From positions 16,667-80,666 of the forward strand of contig JAEXMK010000188.1 of assembly GCA_023444445.1 (NCBI GenBank): a DNA stretch of 64,000 nucleotides. Direction: 5' to 3'. How positions within the stretch are numbered: position 1 is the first letter of the stretch; the number at the start of each line of letters is the position of its first letter. A program made the translations under genes and the position numbers. The notes beneath the pieces are model-generated. The model saw only the letters and a list, made by a program, of their open reading frames with translations. It searched no databases and was not told where the DNA came from. The DNA is from Pseudomonadota bacterium. Lineage in GTDB: Bacteria; Pseudomonadota; Alphaproteobacteria; Rhizobiales; Rhizobiaceae. This document shows positions 9,978-18,970 of this stretch, piece after piece.

Positions 9978-10259
9978 TCGTCCGCCTCCGAATCAGTGTG
10001 GTGTTTTCCAATAAGGCATTGGTACGAATCGGCGGATTCACGGACAACTGTAGGAAATCATCGATAGTTATTAATAATTGATTAACCATTTTGTGCCGAT
10101 TTGATCTACATATAGTGGGTATTAACCATATATGGCACAAAATTTTTGTGTAAAAATTTTGAAAATCGGAAAAAACAGCTTGAAGTGCCTTTTTTCAGGC
10201 TTTCTCTCGCCACATTTCAAATTACGAGTCCCGAGCACCTGGAAAACAATCTGAAGTTG
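9978..10259. other. Intergenic region with the ftcR promoter
   Basis: This 282-bp AT-rich gap has no credible gene. Besides the operator-like repeat at 10088-10143 it holds the 8-base direct repeat ATTAACCA at 10081-10088 and 10121-10128, and a second inverted repeat, AAAATTTTT (10139-10147) and AAAAATTTT (10152-10160). The part near 10170-10259 is the 3' end region of the fliK-transglycosylase transcript; I see no convincing T-tailed terminator there. Confidence 0.6.
10088..10143 (-). promoter_or_regulatory. Inverted repeat upstream of ftcR, candidate operator
   Basis: ATTTTGTGCC (10088-10097) and GGCACAAAAT (10134-10143) are perfect 10-bp inverted arms with centres 46 bp apart, in AT-rich DNA 111-166 bp upstream of the ftcR start. 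Widely spaced arms like this suit two regulator dimers on either side of a promoter. VisN/VisR are the expected direct regulators of ftcR in rhizobia, so they are the first candidates. The binding partner is inferred. Confidence 0.5.
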
Positions 10260-10838
10260 TTATCCGTCGCAGAAGTTTTTTGCGTTGGGAGTCCATTTTC
10301 CGTAACCCGTGGCAACCAGATTGGCGATGACGCGGCAGACATATTTCTTCTGCGCGGGGTCATTATTCGGGCCGGCGTGATAACGCGCTACCGCCATTGT
10401 CCAGGTTTCATGTCTGTTATGGAGATTGCGCAGGAACATGGCGGCATATTCAACATTGCGGCGCGGATCGAACATTTCCCGCGCCGATGTGAAGTTTTCG
10501 CCGTGGAAATAATGATTTATCTGCATGCATCCGAGGTCGATCAGCTTGGCGCCGTTGCGCTTCGCCGCCTCGAAAGTCATCAGCGCCTCCTCCGTGGAGG
10601 CCGCAAATACCGGTTTTCCTTCGATATTCATGGCATTGGGGTCAAGCCGCCCCTTGCGGCCCGTCTCGGTCAGGCCGACGGAATAGAGAATTCCTTCAGG
10701 CACGCCATATTTGCGGGCGGCCGACTGGATCTCTCTTTCACAGACGCCTGATGTTGCCGAAGCCGAGGCTTTTTCAGAGGTAGACGCCATTGTCATTAGA
10801 AGAACGGCCAAAGCCGAGAGCGCCACCCATGCCTTCAT
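10260..10838 (-). CDS. Periplasmic SLT-type lytic transglycosylase of the motility operon
   Basis: This 192-residue enzyme would open peptidoglycan for the rod or stator. It has an N-terminal signal peptide (MKAWVALSALAVLLMT, then an Ala/Ser-rich cleavage region) and an SLT domain with the catalytic Glu in SVGLTETGR (E58), LGCMQIN near 93-99 and ARYHAG. I start at the ATG at 10838 because it begins the signal peptide and follows a GGGGG stretch. This start lies inside fliK, giving a 65-bp overlap. With a FlgJ-like protein at 1-151 it may replace the muramidase half of enteric FlgJ. Confidence 0.82.
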   Translation of the reverse strand: MKAWVALSALAVLLMTMASTSEKASASATSGVCEREIQSAARKYGVPEGILYSVGLTETGRKGRLDPNAMNIEGKPVFAASTEEALMTFEAAKRNGAKLIDLGCMQINHYFHGENFTSAREMFDPRRNVEYAAMFLRNLHNRHETWTMAVARYHAGPNNDPAQKKYVCRVIANLVATGYGKWTPNAKNFCDG

Positions 10839-12132
10839 TATGCACCCCCAAATTTTCACCATTGCCCTGCCGGCCATCCCGTGCGCCGGACTCGTCACGG
10901 TTGCGCCCTGTTGCGGCCTGCTGGCCCTGCTGCTGCGCCTGCTGATTTTGCTGATTGTTACCCTGTGTGCCCGTTTGGTCACTCTTATCGGAAGAAGCGA
11001 TGCTGATCGTGATATTGTCGACCGTCAAACCCTGCGCCTTCAGCCCCTCAAGGATGCTTTTGCTGTCATCCTGGAGCTTTTTATAGGCTGCCACGCTCTC
11101 TACCGTCATGTGAACGGCGAGCTCATCACCGGCAAGGCGCAGCGACATCGTCACCGATCCGAGCTCGATCGGCGTCATGTGCAGCTTCAGCGTATGCACG
11201 ACCTTGCCGGTGCTGCTCTGGGCCGCCGCGTTGGATAGCGACGAACCGGGCTGCATGGCGCTCACCCATTCCGGATCATTGACGATGAGGCCGGTCAAAG
11301 CCGAGGCATTGCTCGAAGGCGCCAGGCCGATGAACCGCCGCGAATCGACGACGGTGACCGTATCGCCCACCTTGCCACTGCTTTCACGAAGGTCGAACTC
11401 GACGCGGCCTTCACGCTGAACCGTGCCCATATCAAGCGCGCGGGCCGTGCCCGAGCGGGAGGACGCGAAACGGAAGGCCGAGGCATCATCATTGCCGCTT
11501 TCCGAGGCAGTGTCGGCCTCGTTTGCTGCAAGTCCCATCTTCGTCGGCATGTCCTTCAGCGAAGGCTCAGCTTTGCCGTGCACGGCTTCGGCCCTGTCGG
11601 ATTTCACCGAACCCGTCTTACCGGCAATCGCCTGCGCAATTTCTTCGAGCGGCGTCTTGGCCGTCGCAATATCGCTGGCGGCTATCATGACCGTCTTGAT
11701 CTCCGCAAGCTTCGGATCGATCGCATCCGCCGCCGTCTCGGCATCCTTGTCCGTCTCGTCCTTGAGCTTCTTGCCGGTCTTGCCGCTGTCAGCCGACGTG
11801 CGCACCGTTTTCAGAGCATTCTGAAATTCGGCAATTGTCTCACGGCTACGGGTTTCCCCGATATGCTCATGTGCGAGCGCATTCAGAAAAGTTGGAGGGC
11901 GTTTGACTGGAGCATCCATCTTTTCAGCCTCGCCATCGGGTGTTGCCTGCTCGTCCCTGGCCGAGCCCGCATCCTGCTGCTGATGGCGCGATTGTGGCGC
12001 ACGTTCTTCCCGTATCGTGGAAAGCGCATCGCCGAAACTGCCGCCCCCGGCGTCGTCCCTTGCATTTGCGCTGCCGGCGCGGGCGTCGGAAGGTGGCGCG
12101 CTCACTATCGCGTTGATGTTTGCGTCGATCAT
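10774..12132 (-). CDS. fliK: Hook-length control protein FliK (formerly MotD)
   Basis: In Sinorhizobium this gene was named motD and later shown to be FliK, the exported ruler and specificity-switch protein for the hook. The 452 residues are low-complexity and charged over the first two thirds, then fold into a hook-length-control domain (about 290-400) containing LKLHMTPIELGSVTMSLRLA, and end in a Gln/Asn-rich tail (NNQQNQQAQQQGQQ). It overlaps motC by ATGA. Its 3' end overlaps the transglycosylase start. Confidence 0.87.
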   Translation of the reverse strand: MIDANINAIVSAPPSDARAGSANARDDAGGGSFGDALSTIREERAPQSRHQQQDAGSARDEQATPDGEAEKMDAPVKRPPTFLNALAHEHIGETRSRETIAEFQNALKTVRTSADSGKTGKKLKDETDKDAETAADAIDPKLAEIKTVMIAASDIATAKTPLEEIAQAIAGKTGSVKSDRAEAVHGKAEPSLKDMPTKMGLAANEADTASESGNDDASAFRFASSRSGTARALDMGTVQREGRVEFDLRESSGKVGDTVTVVDSRRFIGLAPSSNASALTGLIVNDPEWVSAMQPGSSLSNAAAQSSTGKVVHTLKLHMTPIELGSVTMSLRLAGDELAVHMTVESVAAYKKLQDDSKSILEGLKAQGLTVDNITISIASSDKSDQTGTQGNNQQNQQAQQQGQQAATGRNRDESGARDGRQGNGENLGVHNEGMGGALGFGRSSNDNGVYL

Positions 12133-13409
12133 GGTGCCCCCTCGTTTTTCTTCAACAGGCTGTCGATTTCATTGAGCTTGCTGCGGCCACTCGTCACGAG
12201 TTGCCGAACGTTATCGCCCGCATCGTCCGCTTTCCGGGTTTCAACCCGCCATATGCTTTTTGTCTCAGCGGCGACCGCGGCCTCTTTTACAGGTGCTGTG
12301 CCCCCGGGTTCGTTCGTCGCAGCGGCCTCGGCATCGACGCTGATATCCGCGGAAGGAGGACGCATCACCTGGTGGGCAATCGCCCTTGCCGCATCGCGCA
12401 GTGCCTTGTCCCGATCCGACAGTTGTTCTTCGGGAATTTGGCCGATCGTCTCGATCGCGCTCACCACATCGGGCGTGCCGATGTTGGAGAGACTTTCATA
12501 GAGATCGGCCTGCACTTCCGGAGCGCCCGGCAAGGCCGGAGAAAGCGCCTTCGCCTTCAGGGCCGCCATGCGCGCCAGCGAATCCTTGCCGCTGATTGCC
12601 GCGAGACGGGAAAGGCGCAGATAAGCTTCCTTCTGCCTCTCCACATCCATCATGGCGAAGGTGTCTTGTATCGCCTCTTCACCAATGGAATCGGCGCGCT
12701 TGACCACAAGCGAGACCAGAAGATCCGCGAACTGGCTGGCATAAGGCGAATGCAGGAACCGTCGGGCATAACGCTGGGCATAATTGACGCCACGCGCTGC
12801 ATCGCCGTCCTCCACCGCAATGGCGAGTGATCGGCGCAATGCCGCTTCTTCAACGATGGTGCCCGGCGCCTCCAGCCGGGCGATGTCATAAAAGCCGAGT
12901 GCCGCCAGCGGGTCGCGCGGGATCGTCACATTGCCGCCGATCAGGGCCAGATAGGCACCAATCCGCTTGCCGCGATATTCCGGCACCATGGCAGCGATGC
13001 CCTGCGCCACCAGCGTTCCCTTGCCCGACAGATATTTACGGAGGATATCGGCAACACGGCTGTCGAAATTGCCGTCGACATCGCGTGCCACCAACAATTC
13101 CAGCGTGGCCGGGTTGCCGCCGCTCATCGCATAGATCAACGCCGCATCGACATTGCGCGGGTCCTTGAAGATCGCCGAAGGCGCGCTTCTCAGCCGCTCA
13201 TCGATGGTCTGAAGCAGGAAACGCTGCATTTCGGATGCTGAATGGTCGCCCATCGCGACCGAATCCTGCACGAATTGCAGGGAACGCAGCATGGCATAGG
13301 GCATGAGATTGTCTTGCGACTGGGAAAACGCCTCGCTCGGCTCGGAACCGAGACCGCAAAGCGTCGCCGCAAGAAGAAGCCAGCGTTTCGAGGTTTTCGT
13401 CACACTCAC
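12129..13409 (-). CDS. motC: Periplasmic chemotaxis/motility protein MotC
   Basis: MotC is a rhizobial periplasmic protein that binds MotB and is needed for flagellar rotation. The 426-residue product has a signal peptide (about 1-28, [22 protein letters not shown]) and a long helical Ala/Leu/Arg-rich body resembling TPR-like repeats, then a charged C-terminus. The GTG start overlaps the motB stop (GTGA). Its chaperone-like partner motE lies at 29930-30466. Confidence 0.9.
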   Translation of the reverse strand: MSVTKTSKRWLLLAATLCGLGSEPSEAFSQSQDNLMPYAMLRSLQFVQDSVAMGDHSASEMQRFLLQTIDERLRSAPSAIFKDPRNVDAALIYAMSGGNPATLELLVARDVDGNFDSRVADILRKYLSGKGTLVAQGIAAMVPEYRGKRIGAYLALIGGNVTIPRDPLAALGFYDIARLEAPGTIVEEAALRRSLAIAVEDGDAARGVNYAQRYARRFLHSPYASQFADLLVSLVVKRADSIGEEAIQDTFAMMDVERQKEAYLRLSRLAAISGKDSLARMAALKAKALSPALPGAPEVQADLYESLSNIGTPDVVSAIETIGQIPEEQLSDRDKALRDAARAIAHQVMRPPSADISVDAEAAATNEPGGTAPVKEAAVAAETKSIWRVETRKADDAGDNVRQLVTSGRSKLNEIDSLLKKNEGAP

Positions 13410-14728
13410 CCCCGATCAGCCTCAAGCAGGATTTCGATGCGGCGGTTTGCGTCCGCCAGCGGGTCTGCCGGCACCTGCAATCTGCGGTCCGCGAAACCCG
13501 ATACCTGCTTGACCCGCTCCTCTGAAAGCCCGCCGCGCACCAGCATGTAATAGGCGCTGTGCGCGCGATCCATCGAAAGGCGCCAGTTGTCATTGGCCTC
13601 GCCCTTGAACTGCCGGCCGTCGGTATGGCCGCGGATCACCACGCTGCCGCCGCGCTCTTGAAGCAGCTTGCCGATCTTTTCCATGGCCAGAACCATTTCG
13701 CGTCGCGGCACGGCCGAACCGATATTGAACATCGGTGTTTCCGTCTGGTCGGAAATGGTCAGCAGCAGTCCGCCTTCGGCCGGCGTCACCACCAGTCCCT
13801 CTGAAAGCTTGCCGGTGATGCCGGCAATCTGCTTTTCGATTTCTTCACGCAGCGTACCGGCCTTTTCCCATTCGGCATCACTGGCTTTGCTTGCCTGATC
13901 CGGGTTGGGGCCTGGCTGGTCCGGTTTGGGCCTGGTGAGCGCGGCCTGCTCGGCGGCATCCGGGCGCTGCTGCGGCACCACTGCCGCGATTTCCGTCGGC
14001 TTGCCTTCTTCCGCCTTGTCGGAGGGCGTGCCGGCCTGCACAAGGGTAACCGCCTCGGTGCTCTTATCAGCCTCCTTGGCTGCCACATCCTGCTGTTTGC
14101 CATTGGCAGGCTGCGCGGTCTCCACTGGAACCTGCTTCTGGTCGGCGCGGGTGATTTTCACCTGCTGGGTCCAGAAATCCGGATCGAAGGGATCGCGATA
14201 GGCTTCGCCGCCGCTTGCGCCGGTCGCGGGGCCGGAATCGGCCGCACCGCCCTCACCCTTGGCGCTGACATTGGCCTGCTGCCCGACCTGCTGGGCGATT
14301 TCCGCCAGCACGGAATAGGGATTTTCGAAAAAGTCGGCCTCGGAGAAATTCGACTGTTCGCCGGTCTGCGACGTCAGATCCTCGCCGGTCGCCGCGGCAG
14401 AGCCCTTGGTCACCTTCTCCGCCTGGACGTTGGACTTATCCTTCTTCTGGACGCCCTCTTCCTTGTCGACAGGCTTTTCCAGCCCCTTGGACGAGGGCTT
14501 CTCGTCGGACAGTTTTATGGGGTTGAAATAGCTCGCGACCGAGGCCTTGGTCTCCTCGTTTGCGGCGTTGACCAGCCACATGACGAGGAAGAACGCCATC
14601 ATCGCCGTCATGAAGTCAGCATAGGCGATCTTCCACGCACCGCCATGGGCGCCATCGTGGTCGCCTTTGTGGCGCTTGACGATGATGATCTCGTTCTTGC
14701 CGTGGTGGTGATTTTCGCCTTCACTCAT
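13406..14728 (-). CDS. motB: Flagellar stator protein MotB
   Basis: MotB forms the proton-conducting stator with MotA and anchors it to peptidoglycan. The 440-residue protein has one membrane segment (about 33-55) with the proton-accepting Asp in [11 protein letters not shown] (D38), and a C-terminal OmpA-like domain (about 320-437; [10 protein letters not shown]). Between them lies an unusually long Glu/Lys/Ala/Pro-rich linker (about 75-310), longer than in enteric MotB, which may contact MotC. It overlaps its neighbours on both sides by TGA/ATG. Confidence 0.95.
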   Translation of the reverse strand: MSEGENHHHGKNEIIIVKRHKGDHDGAHGGAWKIAYADFMTAMMAFFLVMWLVNAANEETKASVASYFNPIKLSDEKPSSKGLEKPVDKEEGVQKKDKSNVQAEKVTKGSAAATGEDLTSQTGEQSNFSEADFFENPYSVLAEIAQQVGQQANVSAKGEGGAADSGPATGASGGEAYRDPFDPDFWTQQVKITRADQKQVPVETAQPANGKQQDVAAKEADKSTEAVTLVQAGTPSDKAEEGKPTEIAAVVPQQRPDAAEQAALTRPKPDQPGPNPDQASKASDAEWEKAGTLREEIEKQIAGITGKLSEGLVVTPAEGGLLLTISDQTETPMFNIGSAVPRREMVLAMEKIGKLLQERGGSVVIRGHTDGRQFKGEANDNWRLSMDRAHSAYYMLVRGGLSEERVKQVSGFADRRLQVPADPLADANRRIEILLEADRG

Positions 14729-15381
14729 TTCATCACCTTGCGAAGACTGGATGCCCAGGCGGACATGCGCGTCACGAACACGCTTTCACCCAACTCGATG
14801 GAAAGATCGATATCGGTGGTCTCGGTAAATTTCATCGTCTCTTCTTCAAAGCCCGGCTGGGTCTTCAACTGGTCGAACAGGTTCTTCGGACCCTTCACGA
14901 CAAGCGTGACCGCCTCGCCATCCGGCATGGAGGCGCGCACCACATCCGCCAGCGCCGACACCGCCTTGAGCGACAGCTTTTCCGTCAGAAGCGGCGCGAG
15001 AATATTGGCGGTCTGTTCGCTGAGACTGGCGGCGATTGCATCGATACCTTCACGCAGACGGCGCGACAGAAAGCCGGCTGTCTCCTCAAGATAGACAGAA
15101 CGGAGTTCCTCCAGCTCGGCCGCGTGCGCGGCGAGCAGCTCTTCCCGCTCGGCCTGCATCTTTTCGCTGACCTCTCGGGCCGCATCCTCGTAGCCACGGG
15201 CATAAGCGGCCCGTTTCTCGCCTTCTGCGTCCAAGGGTGTCGGATCATCGAAACCGGACGTGACGTCGGCAAAACCTGAGGCGAAATCGGTATCGGCATC
15301 TGCCAACGGCTCACCGAAGGCCGGTGACGCCGGTTGAGGCTCACCAAAATCCTTGAGAAACCGTGCAATGGACGCGCTCAT
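14725..15381 (-). CDS. Putative FliH-like export ATPase regulator
   Basis: This 218-residue soluble protein has an acidic, Asp/Pro-rich first 70 residues, a long amphipathic helix with an [10 protein letters not shown] start and [20 protein letters not shown] (about 75-115), and a globular C-terminal part with [11 protein letters not shown] and a [12 protein letters not shown] strand. This layout is that of FliH, which holds the FliI ATPase. No other fliH is visible near fliI. I start at 15381 because GGAGG precedes that ATG. It heads the motB-motC-fliK operon and overlaps motB by ATGA. The family call is by layout only. Confidence 0.5.
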   Translation of the reverse strand: MSASIARFLKDFGEPQPASPAFGEPLADADTDFASGFADVTSGFDDPTPLDAEGEKRAAYARGYEDAAREVSEKMQAEREELLAAHAAELEELRSVYLEETAGFLSRRLREGIDAIAASLSEQTANILAPLLTEKLSLKAVSALADVVRASMPDGEAVTLVVKGPKNLFDQLKTQPGFEEETMKFTETTDIDLSIELGESVFVTRMSAWASSLRKVMK

Positions 15382-15478
15382 GCCTGCCTCCGGCAAAACT
15401 GACCGAAGGGGCGAGACATGTTTCGTTGCCGGCGATCCGGAGCGTTTTCGCTTTTCCTCGAATCGAAAAAGTCTCGCC

Positions 15479-15526
15479 GCATTTCCAAACGGAAAATCGG
15501 GGTCCACTCTTTCTGGAAATGCTCTA
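15479..15526. repeat. Palindromic intergenic repeat element
   Basis: GCATTTCC (15479-15486) and GGAAATGC (15515-15522) are perfect inverted arms around a 28-bp centre, followed by TCTA. I recall elements with these ends being abundant between genes of Rhizobiales. The copy lies upstream of the motB operon, where it may form RNA structure. The family assignment is from memory, and copy number cannot be counted here. Confidence 0.55.
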
Positions 15527-15657
15527 AGCCGTTTGGCGGCACCACCGTCATCCTTGCTACCCTGCCCGTCTCTTCCATGATTCCTGACCGGATCGCGCCA
15601 TGCGATCCACCCGATCTTGCCCCGACGTTAGGTGTTCAAACTTGTGCGAGGATGAAG

Positions 15658-15680
15658 GCGGGCCTGATCAAGCGGCCCGC
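15658..15680 (-). terminator. Hairpin downstream of flaD
   Basis: GCGGGCC and GGCCCGC form a 7-bp GC-rich stem with a 9-base loop, about 40 bp after the flaD stop. Read in the flaD direction it is followed by CTTC rather than a long T-run, so it may be a weak terminator or an mRNA-stabilising structure. Confidence 0.5.
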
Positions 15681-15717
15681 ACCATTCATCCGCGTGCCCC
15701 GCGCCGGTCGAAACCCG

Positions 15718-17010
15718 TTATTTGAAGAGCTGGAGAATATTTTGCGCGTTGGCATTGGCGATGGAGAGCGCCTGAATGCCGAGCTGCTGCTGCGTTTGCA
15801 GGGCTTTCAGCCTGGTCGATTCTTCATTCATGTCGGCATCGACGAGACGGCCGACACCCTTGTCGATCACATCCATCAGGCTCGAAACGAAGTTCTCCTG
15901 CATGCTGATGCGGCTTTGCAGCGAACCGAGGCTGGACGCCGTGCTGGTCATCGCCTCCAGTTGCTTATCCACGAAGGACATCATCGTATCGATGGCGTCA
16001 GAGTCGGTGTAGGTCGTGCTGCCGCCGGCAAAACCGCCCATGGCTGCAGCGACGAGATCCAAATTGCCGAGATCAAGGGTAGATACGGAAAAACCGAGAG
16101 AACGATTGGCAGAAGCCGTACCGGCGCTGACATCATAAAACCAGTCGGTGCTGCCGGTGTCGCGATAGGCCGGGGAAACGGTCGTGCCGCCGCTCGACGG
16201 GTTCGTCGCCGTGGCCTTGACCCAGACGTTTTCCGCAAGGCGAAGATAATTATCCGTGCCATTGCTGTAGAGATTGGGATCCGTATTCGTATCCGGCGTT
16301 GTGGCATTAAGCGCGCCGATCTGTGCGTCGCTCAACTTCTCAACGACGTAACCCGCTTGCGACTCTTTACCGGCCGTCGTCGAGGTCTGCTTGACCTCTG
16401 TCTCCGTCTTGCTGACGAAAACAGCGTTCCTATCGAGAATCCCAAGCTTTCCGCCGCTCAGGTCAAAAAGCACGGTGCTACCGTCGAGCGTATAATCGAC
16501 GGTGGTGACGCCCACATTGCCGGCGCCCGTGCGGGTGAAGGATGCGACGACCTTTTTCGTGATCGATTCTGCAACCGGCGGCGTGCCGTTGTTGCTGATA
16601 CTGGCCTGCAGCCAGTTCTCACCCGAGAAGGATGCTGATTCGGAGATGCTCTTCAGCTGCTCCTGAAGCTGCTTGATTTCATCCTGGATCTTGCCGCGGT
16701 CGGCACCCACGCCATAGGCGGCGACAAGCTTGGCCTTGATCTGCTTGACGACCTCGATCGTGCTTTCAAGCGCGTCGTAGGCGGTGTCCACCTTGGCGGC
16801 ACCGAGGCCCAATGCATCCTGCACGGCAGAAAGCGCATTGTTGTCGGAGCGCATCGTTGTTGCGATGGACCAGTAGGCCGCATTATCCGCGGCGGTTTCG
16901 ACACGAAAGCCGGACGACACGCGCGCCTGTGTTGTCTCGAGGTTCTTGTCGATCATACGCAGGGTTTGCAGCGCGGCCATTGCCGCCGCATTGGTCAAAA
17001 TGCTTGTCAT
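15718..17010 (-). CDS. flaD: Flagellin FlaD
   Basis: The 430-residue flagellin has the conserved N-terminal D0/D1 region (MTSILTNAAAMAALQTLR, then DNAAYWSIATTMRSDN) and the C-terminal one (DADMNEESTRLKALQTQQQL, QNILQLFK). The central part is about 120 residues longer than in FlaA-C and gives a different filament surface. I start at the ATG at 17010, which matches the other flagellin N-termini; 17061 does not. It stands alone, away from flaA-flaB-flaC, which fits A. tumefaciens, where FlaD is described as a minor flagellin. Confidence 0.94.
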   Translation of the reverse strand: MTSILTNAAAMAALQTLRMIDKNLETTQARVSSGFRVETAADNAAYWSIATTMRSDNNALSAVQDALGLGAAKVDTAYDALESTIEVVKQIKAKLVAAYGVGADRGKIQDEIKQLQEQLKSISESASFSGENWLQASISNNGTPPVAESITKKVVASFTRTGAGNVGVTTVDYTLDGSTVLFDLSGGKLGILDRNAVFVSKTETEVKQTSTTAGKESQAGYVVEKLSDAQIGALNATTPDTNTDPNLYSNGTDNYLRLAENVWVKATATNPSSGGTTVSPAYRDTGSTDWFYDVSAGTASANRSLGFSVSTLDLGNLDLVAAAMGGFAGGSTTYTDSDAIDTMMSFVDKQLEAMTSTASSLGSLQSRISMQENFVSSLMDVIDKGVGRLVDADMNEESTRLKALQTQQQLGIQALSIANANAQNILQLFK

Positions 17011-17318
17011 GGGGTCCACCCAACTCAAAATTTCAGAGAAAATCCGGCGCGGTGCCGACAACGAGCAGGAGCATCATGCGCATCGGCAATGGCTTGAAGC
17101 AGCCACCGCGACCTGCTGTTCGTTAACAAATCGTTAACGCGATAGGTAACAAACAACGCGACTGATTTGCAAGGCGTTCCTGACTTTCACAGCCGGGTTT
17201 CGCATAAACCGGCAGGCTTCAGGCAAGCCCGGATCAAAAAGCACCGGAAAAAAGCCGCAGCGCCCGTGATTTCAACGGGCGCGGCGGGCATGATGGAAAT
17301 ATGTGGCGGCTGATCCGG
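17011..17318. other. flaD promoter region and end of the motA operon
   Basis: This 308-bp gap holds the strong minus-strand terminator at 17248-17289 and the flaD upstream region. In flaD direction the latter contains CGTTAACGAACAGCAGG and GCATGATGCT; the second block recurs upstream of flaB at 34067-34076 at a similar distance from a CCGG. No gene is supported. Confidence 0.6.
17248..17289 (-). terminator. Rho-independent terminator of the motA-flhB operon
   Basis: On the minus strand GCGCCCG and CGGGCGC form a 7-bp core stem with a 9-base loop, extended by flanking GCC/GGC bases and followed by TTTTTT. It lies 30 bp after the orf145 stop and closes the motA-fliM-fliN-fliG-flhB-orf145 operon. 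Confidence 0.85.
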
Positions 17319-17756
17319 TTAAGCCGCTTCGCCCTGATGGGTGGCCACGAATCGGGCGGCCGCCAAGCTGCCGCGCAGAAACTCGGTATTTTCATCCGGG
17401 TTTTCGGAAGGATTCTGAAACGAGACGTGGTTGATCTCGATCGCCGCATGCCTGTCGGCGAGAATCAATCGCGCATAGACTGTTGCGCCCTTCGGCTTGA
17501 GCTCGAGATCGAGGACGATCTCGGGCACGCCTTCCCATTCGAGCTTATATTCCCCGCCGGCGCCGAAATTGATCGTCCCGGGATGATAATAAAGCTCCGC
17601 CGCCGATGAAACCAGATCGGCGATACTGCCATAGCACTCGAATCGCAGGAGCGAGATCAGGTCGGCCGGGTCTAACAGGCGTAATTCGGTGGCGATCGGG
17701 TTGATCGCCTCTGCGACGATCATTTCCCGCTGTTCGGAATAGGCGGATTTTTTCAT
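17319..17756 (-). CDS. Conserved unknown protein of the motA-flhB operon (orf145)
   Basis: I do not recognise a named family. The 145-residue protein is soluble and acidic, with no signal peptide or membrane segment. The N-terminal third is helical (EAINPIATELRLLDPADLIS), and residues 50-120 look beta-rich (YKLEWEGVPEIVLDLELKPKG, VYARLILADRHAAIEINHV). It starts 5 bp after the flhB stop with no strong ribosome-binding site, so translation is probably coupled to flhB. It is inside the operon, just before the terminator, so a flagellar role such as a chaperone or export accessory is likely but unproven. Confidence 0.75.
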   Translation of the reverse strand: MKKSAYSEQREMIVAEAINPIATELRLLDPADLISLLRFECYGSIADLVSSAAELYYHPGTINFGAGGEYKLEWEGVPEIVLDLELKPKGATVYARLILADRHAAIEINHVSFQNPSENPDENTEFLRGSLAAARFVATHQGEAA

Positions 17757-17761
17757 TGGTT

Positions 17762-18850
17762 TTATTGAACCCGTATTTTCGATGACTTCATGGCGTAAAC
17801 CCGATGAACGAGTTCAGCCACAGCCTTGTAAAAGACTGGTGGAATCACACTATCTACCGAGACTTGCGCAAACATGGAGCGTGCAAGCGGTGGGTCCTCA
17901 AAAACGGGGATATTGTTTTCTTCCGCAATCTCGCGGATTTTCAATGCGATAAGGTCCTGGCCCTTGGCAACGACGACAGGGGCGTCTCCCTCTTCGCGCA
18001 CGTAACGTAGTGCTACCGCAAAGTGTGTCGGGTTGGCGATCACGAGCGTTGCACGCGGCACGTTGTTGATCATGCGGCGGCGGGCGCGATCGCGGGCAAT
18101 CGACCGCTGGCGGGACTTGACCACCGGGTCGCCCTGCGACTGCTTGTATTCTTCCTTCACCTCATGCTTGGTCATTTTCAGCTGGCTGAACCAGTGATGG
18201 CGCGTCCACAACACATCGACCGCGGCAAGGAGCGCCGTCGAAAGCAGGATCACGACCATCATTTTTTTGACGATCTCCACAACCCGGACAAAAATCACCT
18301 GCGGGTCGGAAAACATCAGATCGATGAGGCTGTAGAAGTCACCGCGAAGCGCAAAGAACATGATGGTTGAAACGATCATGATCTTGAACACCGATTTGGC
18401 GAATTCCACGAAACCCTGTTTGCTGTAGATGCGCGTGAAGCCCTTCGCCGGTGACACGCGTGACCATTGCGGACGCACCCGCTCAAGCACTGGTGACGGA
18501 AGGTTCTGGAAAAAAGACGAGGCAAGGCCGAAGACGATGAACATGATCATGGCCGGCATGAGCAGGTAAGCGATGGACGTGCCGAGAAAATAGAGCAGCG
18601 ACAGGGCATCCGGCCGGGTGCTGAGGTTCCATTGCTCGGGCTGGCCGAACAAATCTTTCAAGGTGACTCCGAGACGGCCCGCACCATCGGGCAGGAAAAA
18701 AACCAGGTAGCAGTAAAAGGCGAGCGACGACGCAAAGATCGGCACTTCGCGAGAAAACGGAAGATTGCCCTTTTCCGCCGCATCACGGAGTTTTTTCTCC
18801 GTTGGGGCTTCTGTTTTACTGTCCTTGTCCTGATCGTCTGCCAAAGGCAC
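17762..18850 (-). CDS. flhB: Flagellar export switch protein FlhB
   Basis: FlhB is the export-gate subunit that switches substrate class from rod/hook to filament after autocleavage. The 362-residue protein has a charged N-terminus, four membrane segments (about 38-55, 85-110, 150-168, 190-212) and a cytosolic domain with the self-cleaving NPTH motif (N273-P274), followed by FAVALRY. The start is GTG behind CGGGAAC. It follows fliG after a 120-bp gap that holds small GC-rich hairpins. Confidence 0.95.
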   Translation of the reverse strand: MPLADDQDKDSKTEAPTEKKLRDAAEKGNLPFSREVPIFASSLAFYCYLVFFLPDGAGRLGVTLKDLFGQPEQWNLSTRPDALSLLYFLGTSIAYLLMPAMIMFIVFGLASSFFQNLPSPVLERVRPQWSRVSPAKGFTRIYSKQGFVEFAKSVFKIMIVSTIMFFALRGDFYSLIDLMFSDPQVIFVRVVEIVKKMMVVILLSTALLAAVDVLWTRHHWFSQLKMTKHEVKEEYKQSQGDPVVKSRQRSIARDRARRRMINNVPRATLVIANPTHFAVALRYVREEGDAPVVVAKGQDLIALKIREIAEENNIPVFEDPPLARSMFAQVSVDSVIPPVFYKAVAELVHRVYAMKSSKIRVQ

Positions 18851-18970
18851 GTTCCCGAAATAAGAAAGGCCCGCCGATCCCGGCAGGCCGTCATCCCGAA
18901 ACTAGCGTTCGTGGCCGGCCATCGCAATGGCCGGTTCCGCCTTGGCGGCGGGTTATCAACCGGCTTCCGC

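Larger units (their letters stand above)
15382..15717. other. Gap between the FliH-like gene and flaD
   Basis: This 336-bp region holds the flaD terminator hairpin (15658-15680), a Rhizobiales-type palindromic repeat (15479-15526) and presumably the promoter of the motB operon. I see no clear -35/-10 pair and no credible gene. Confidence 0.6.
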
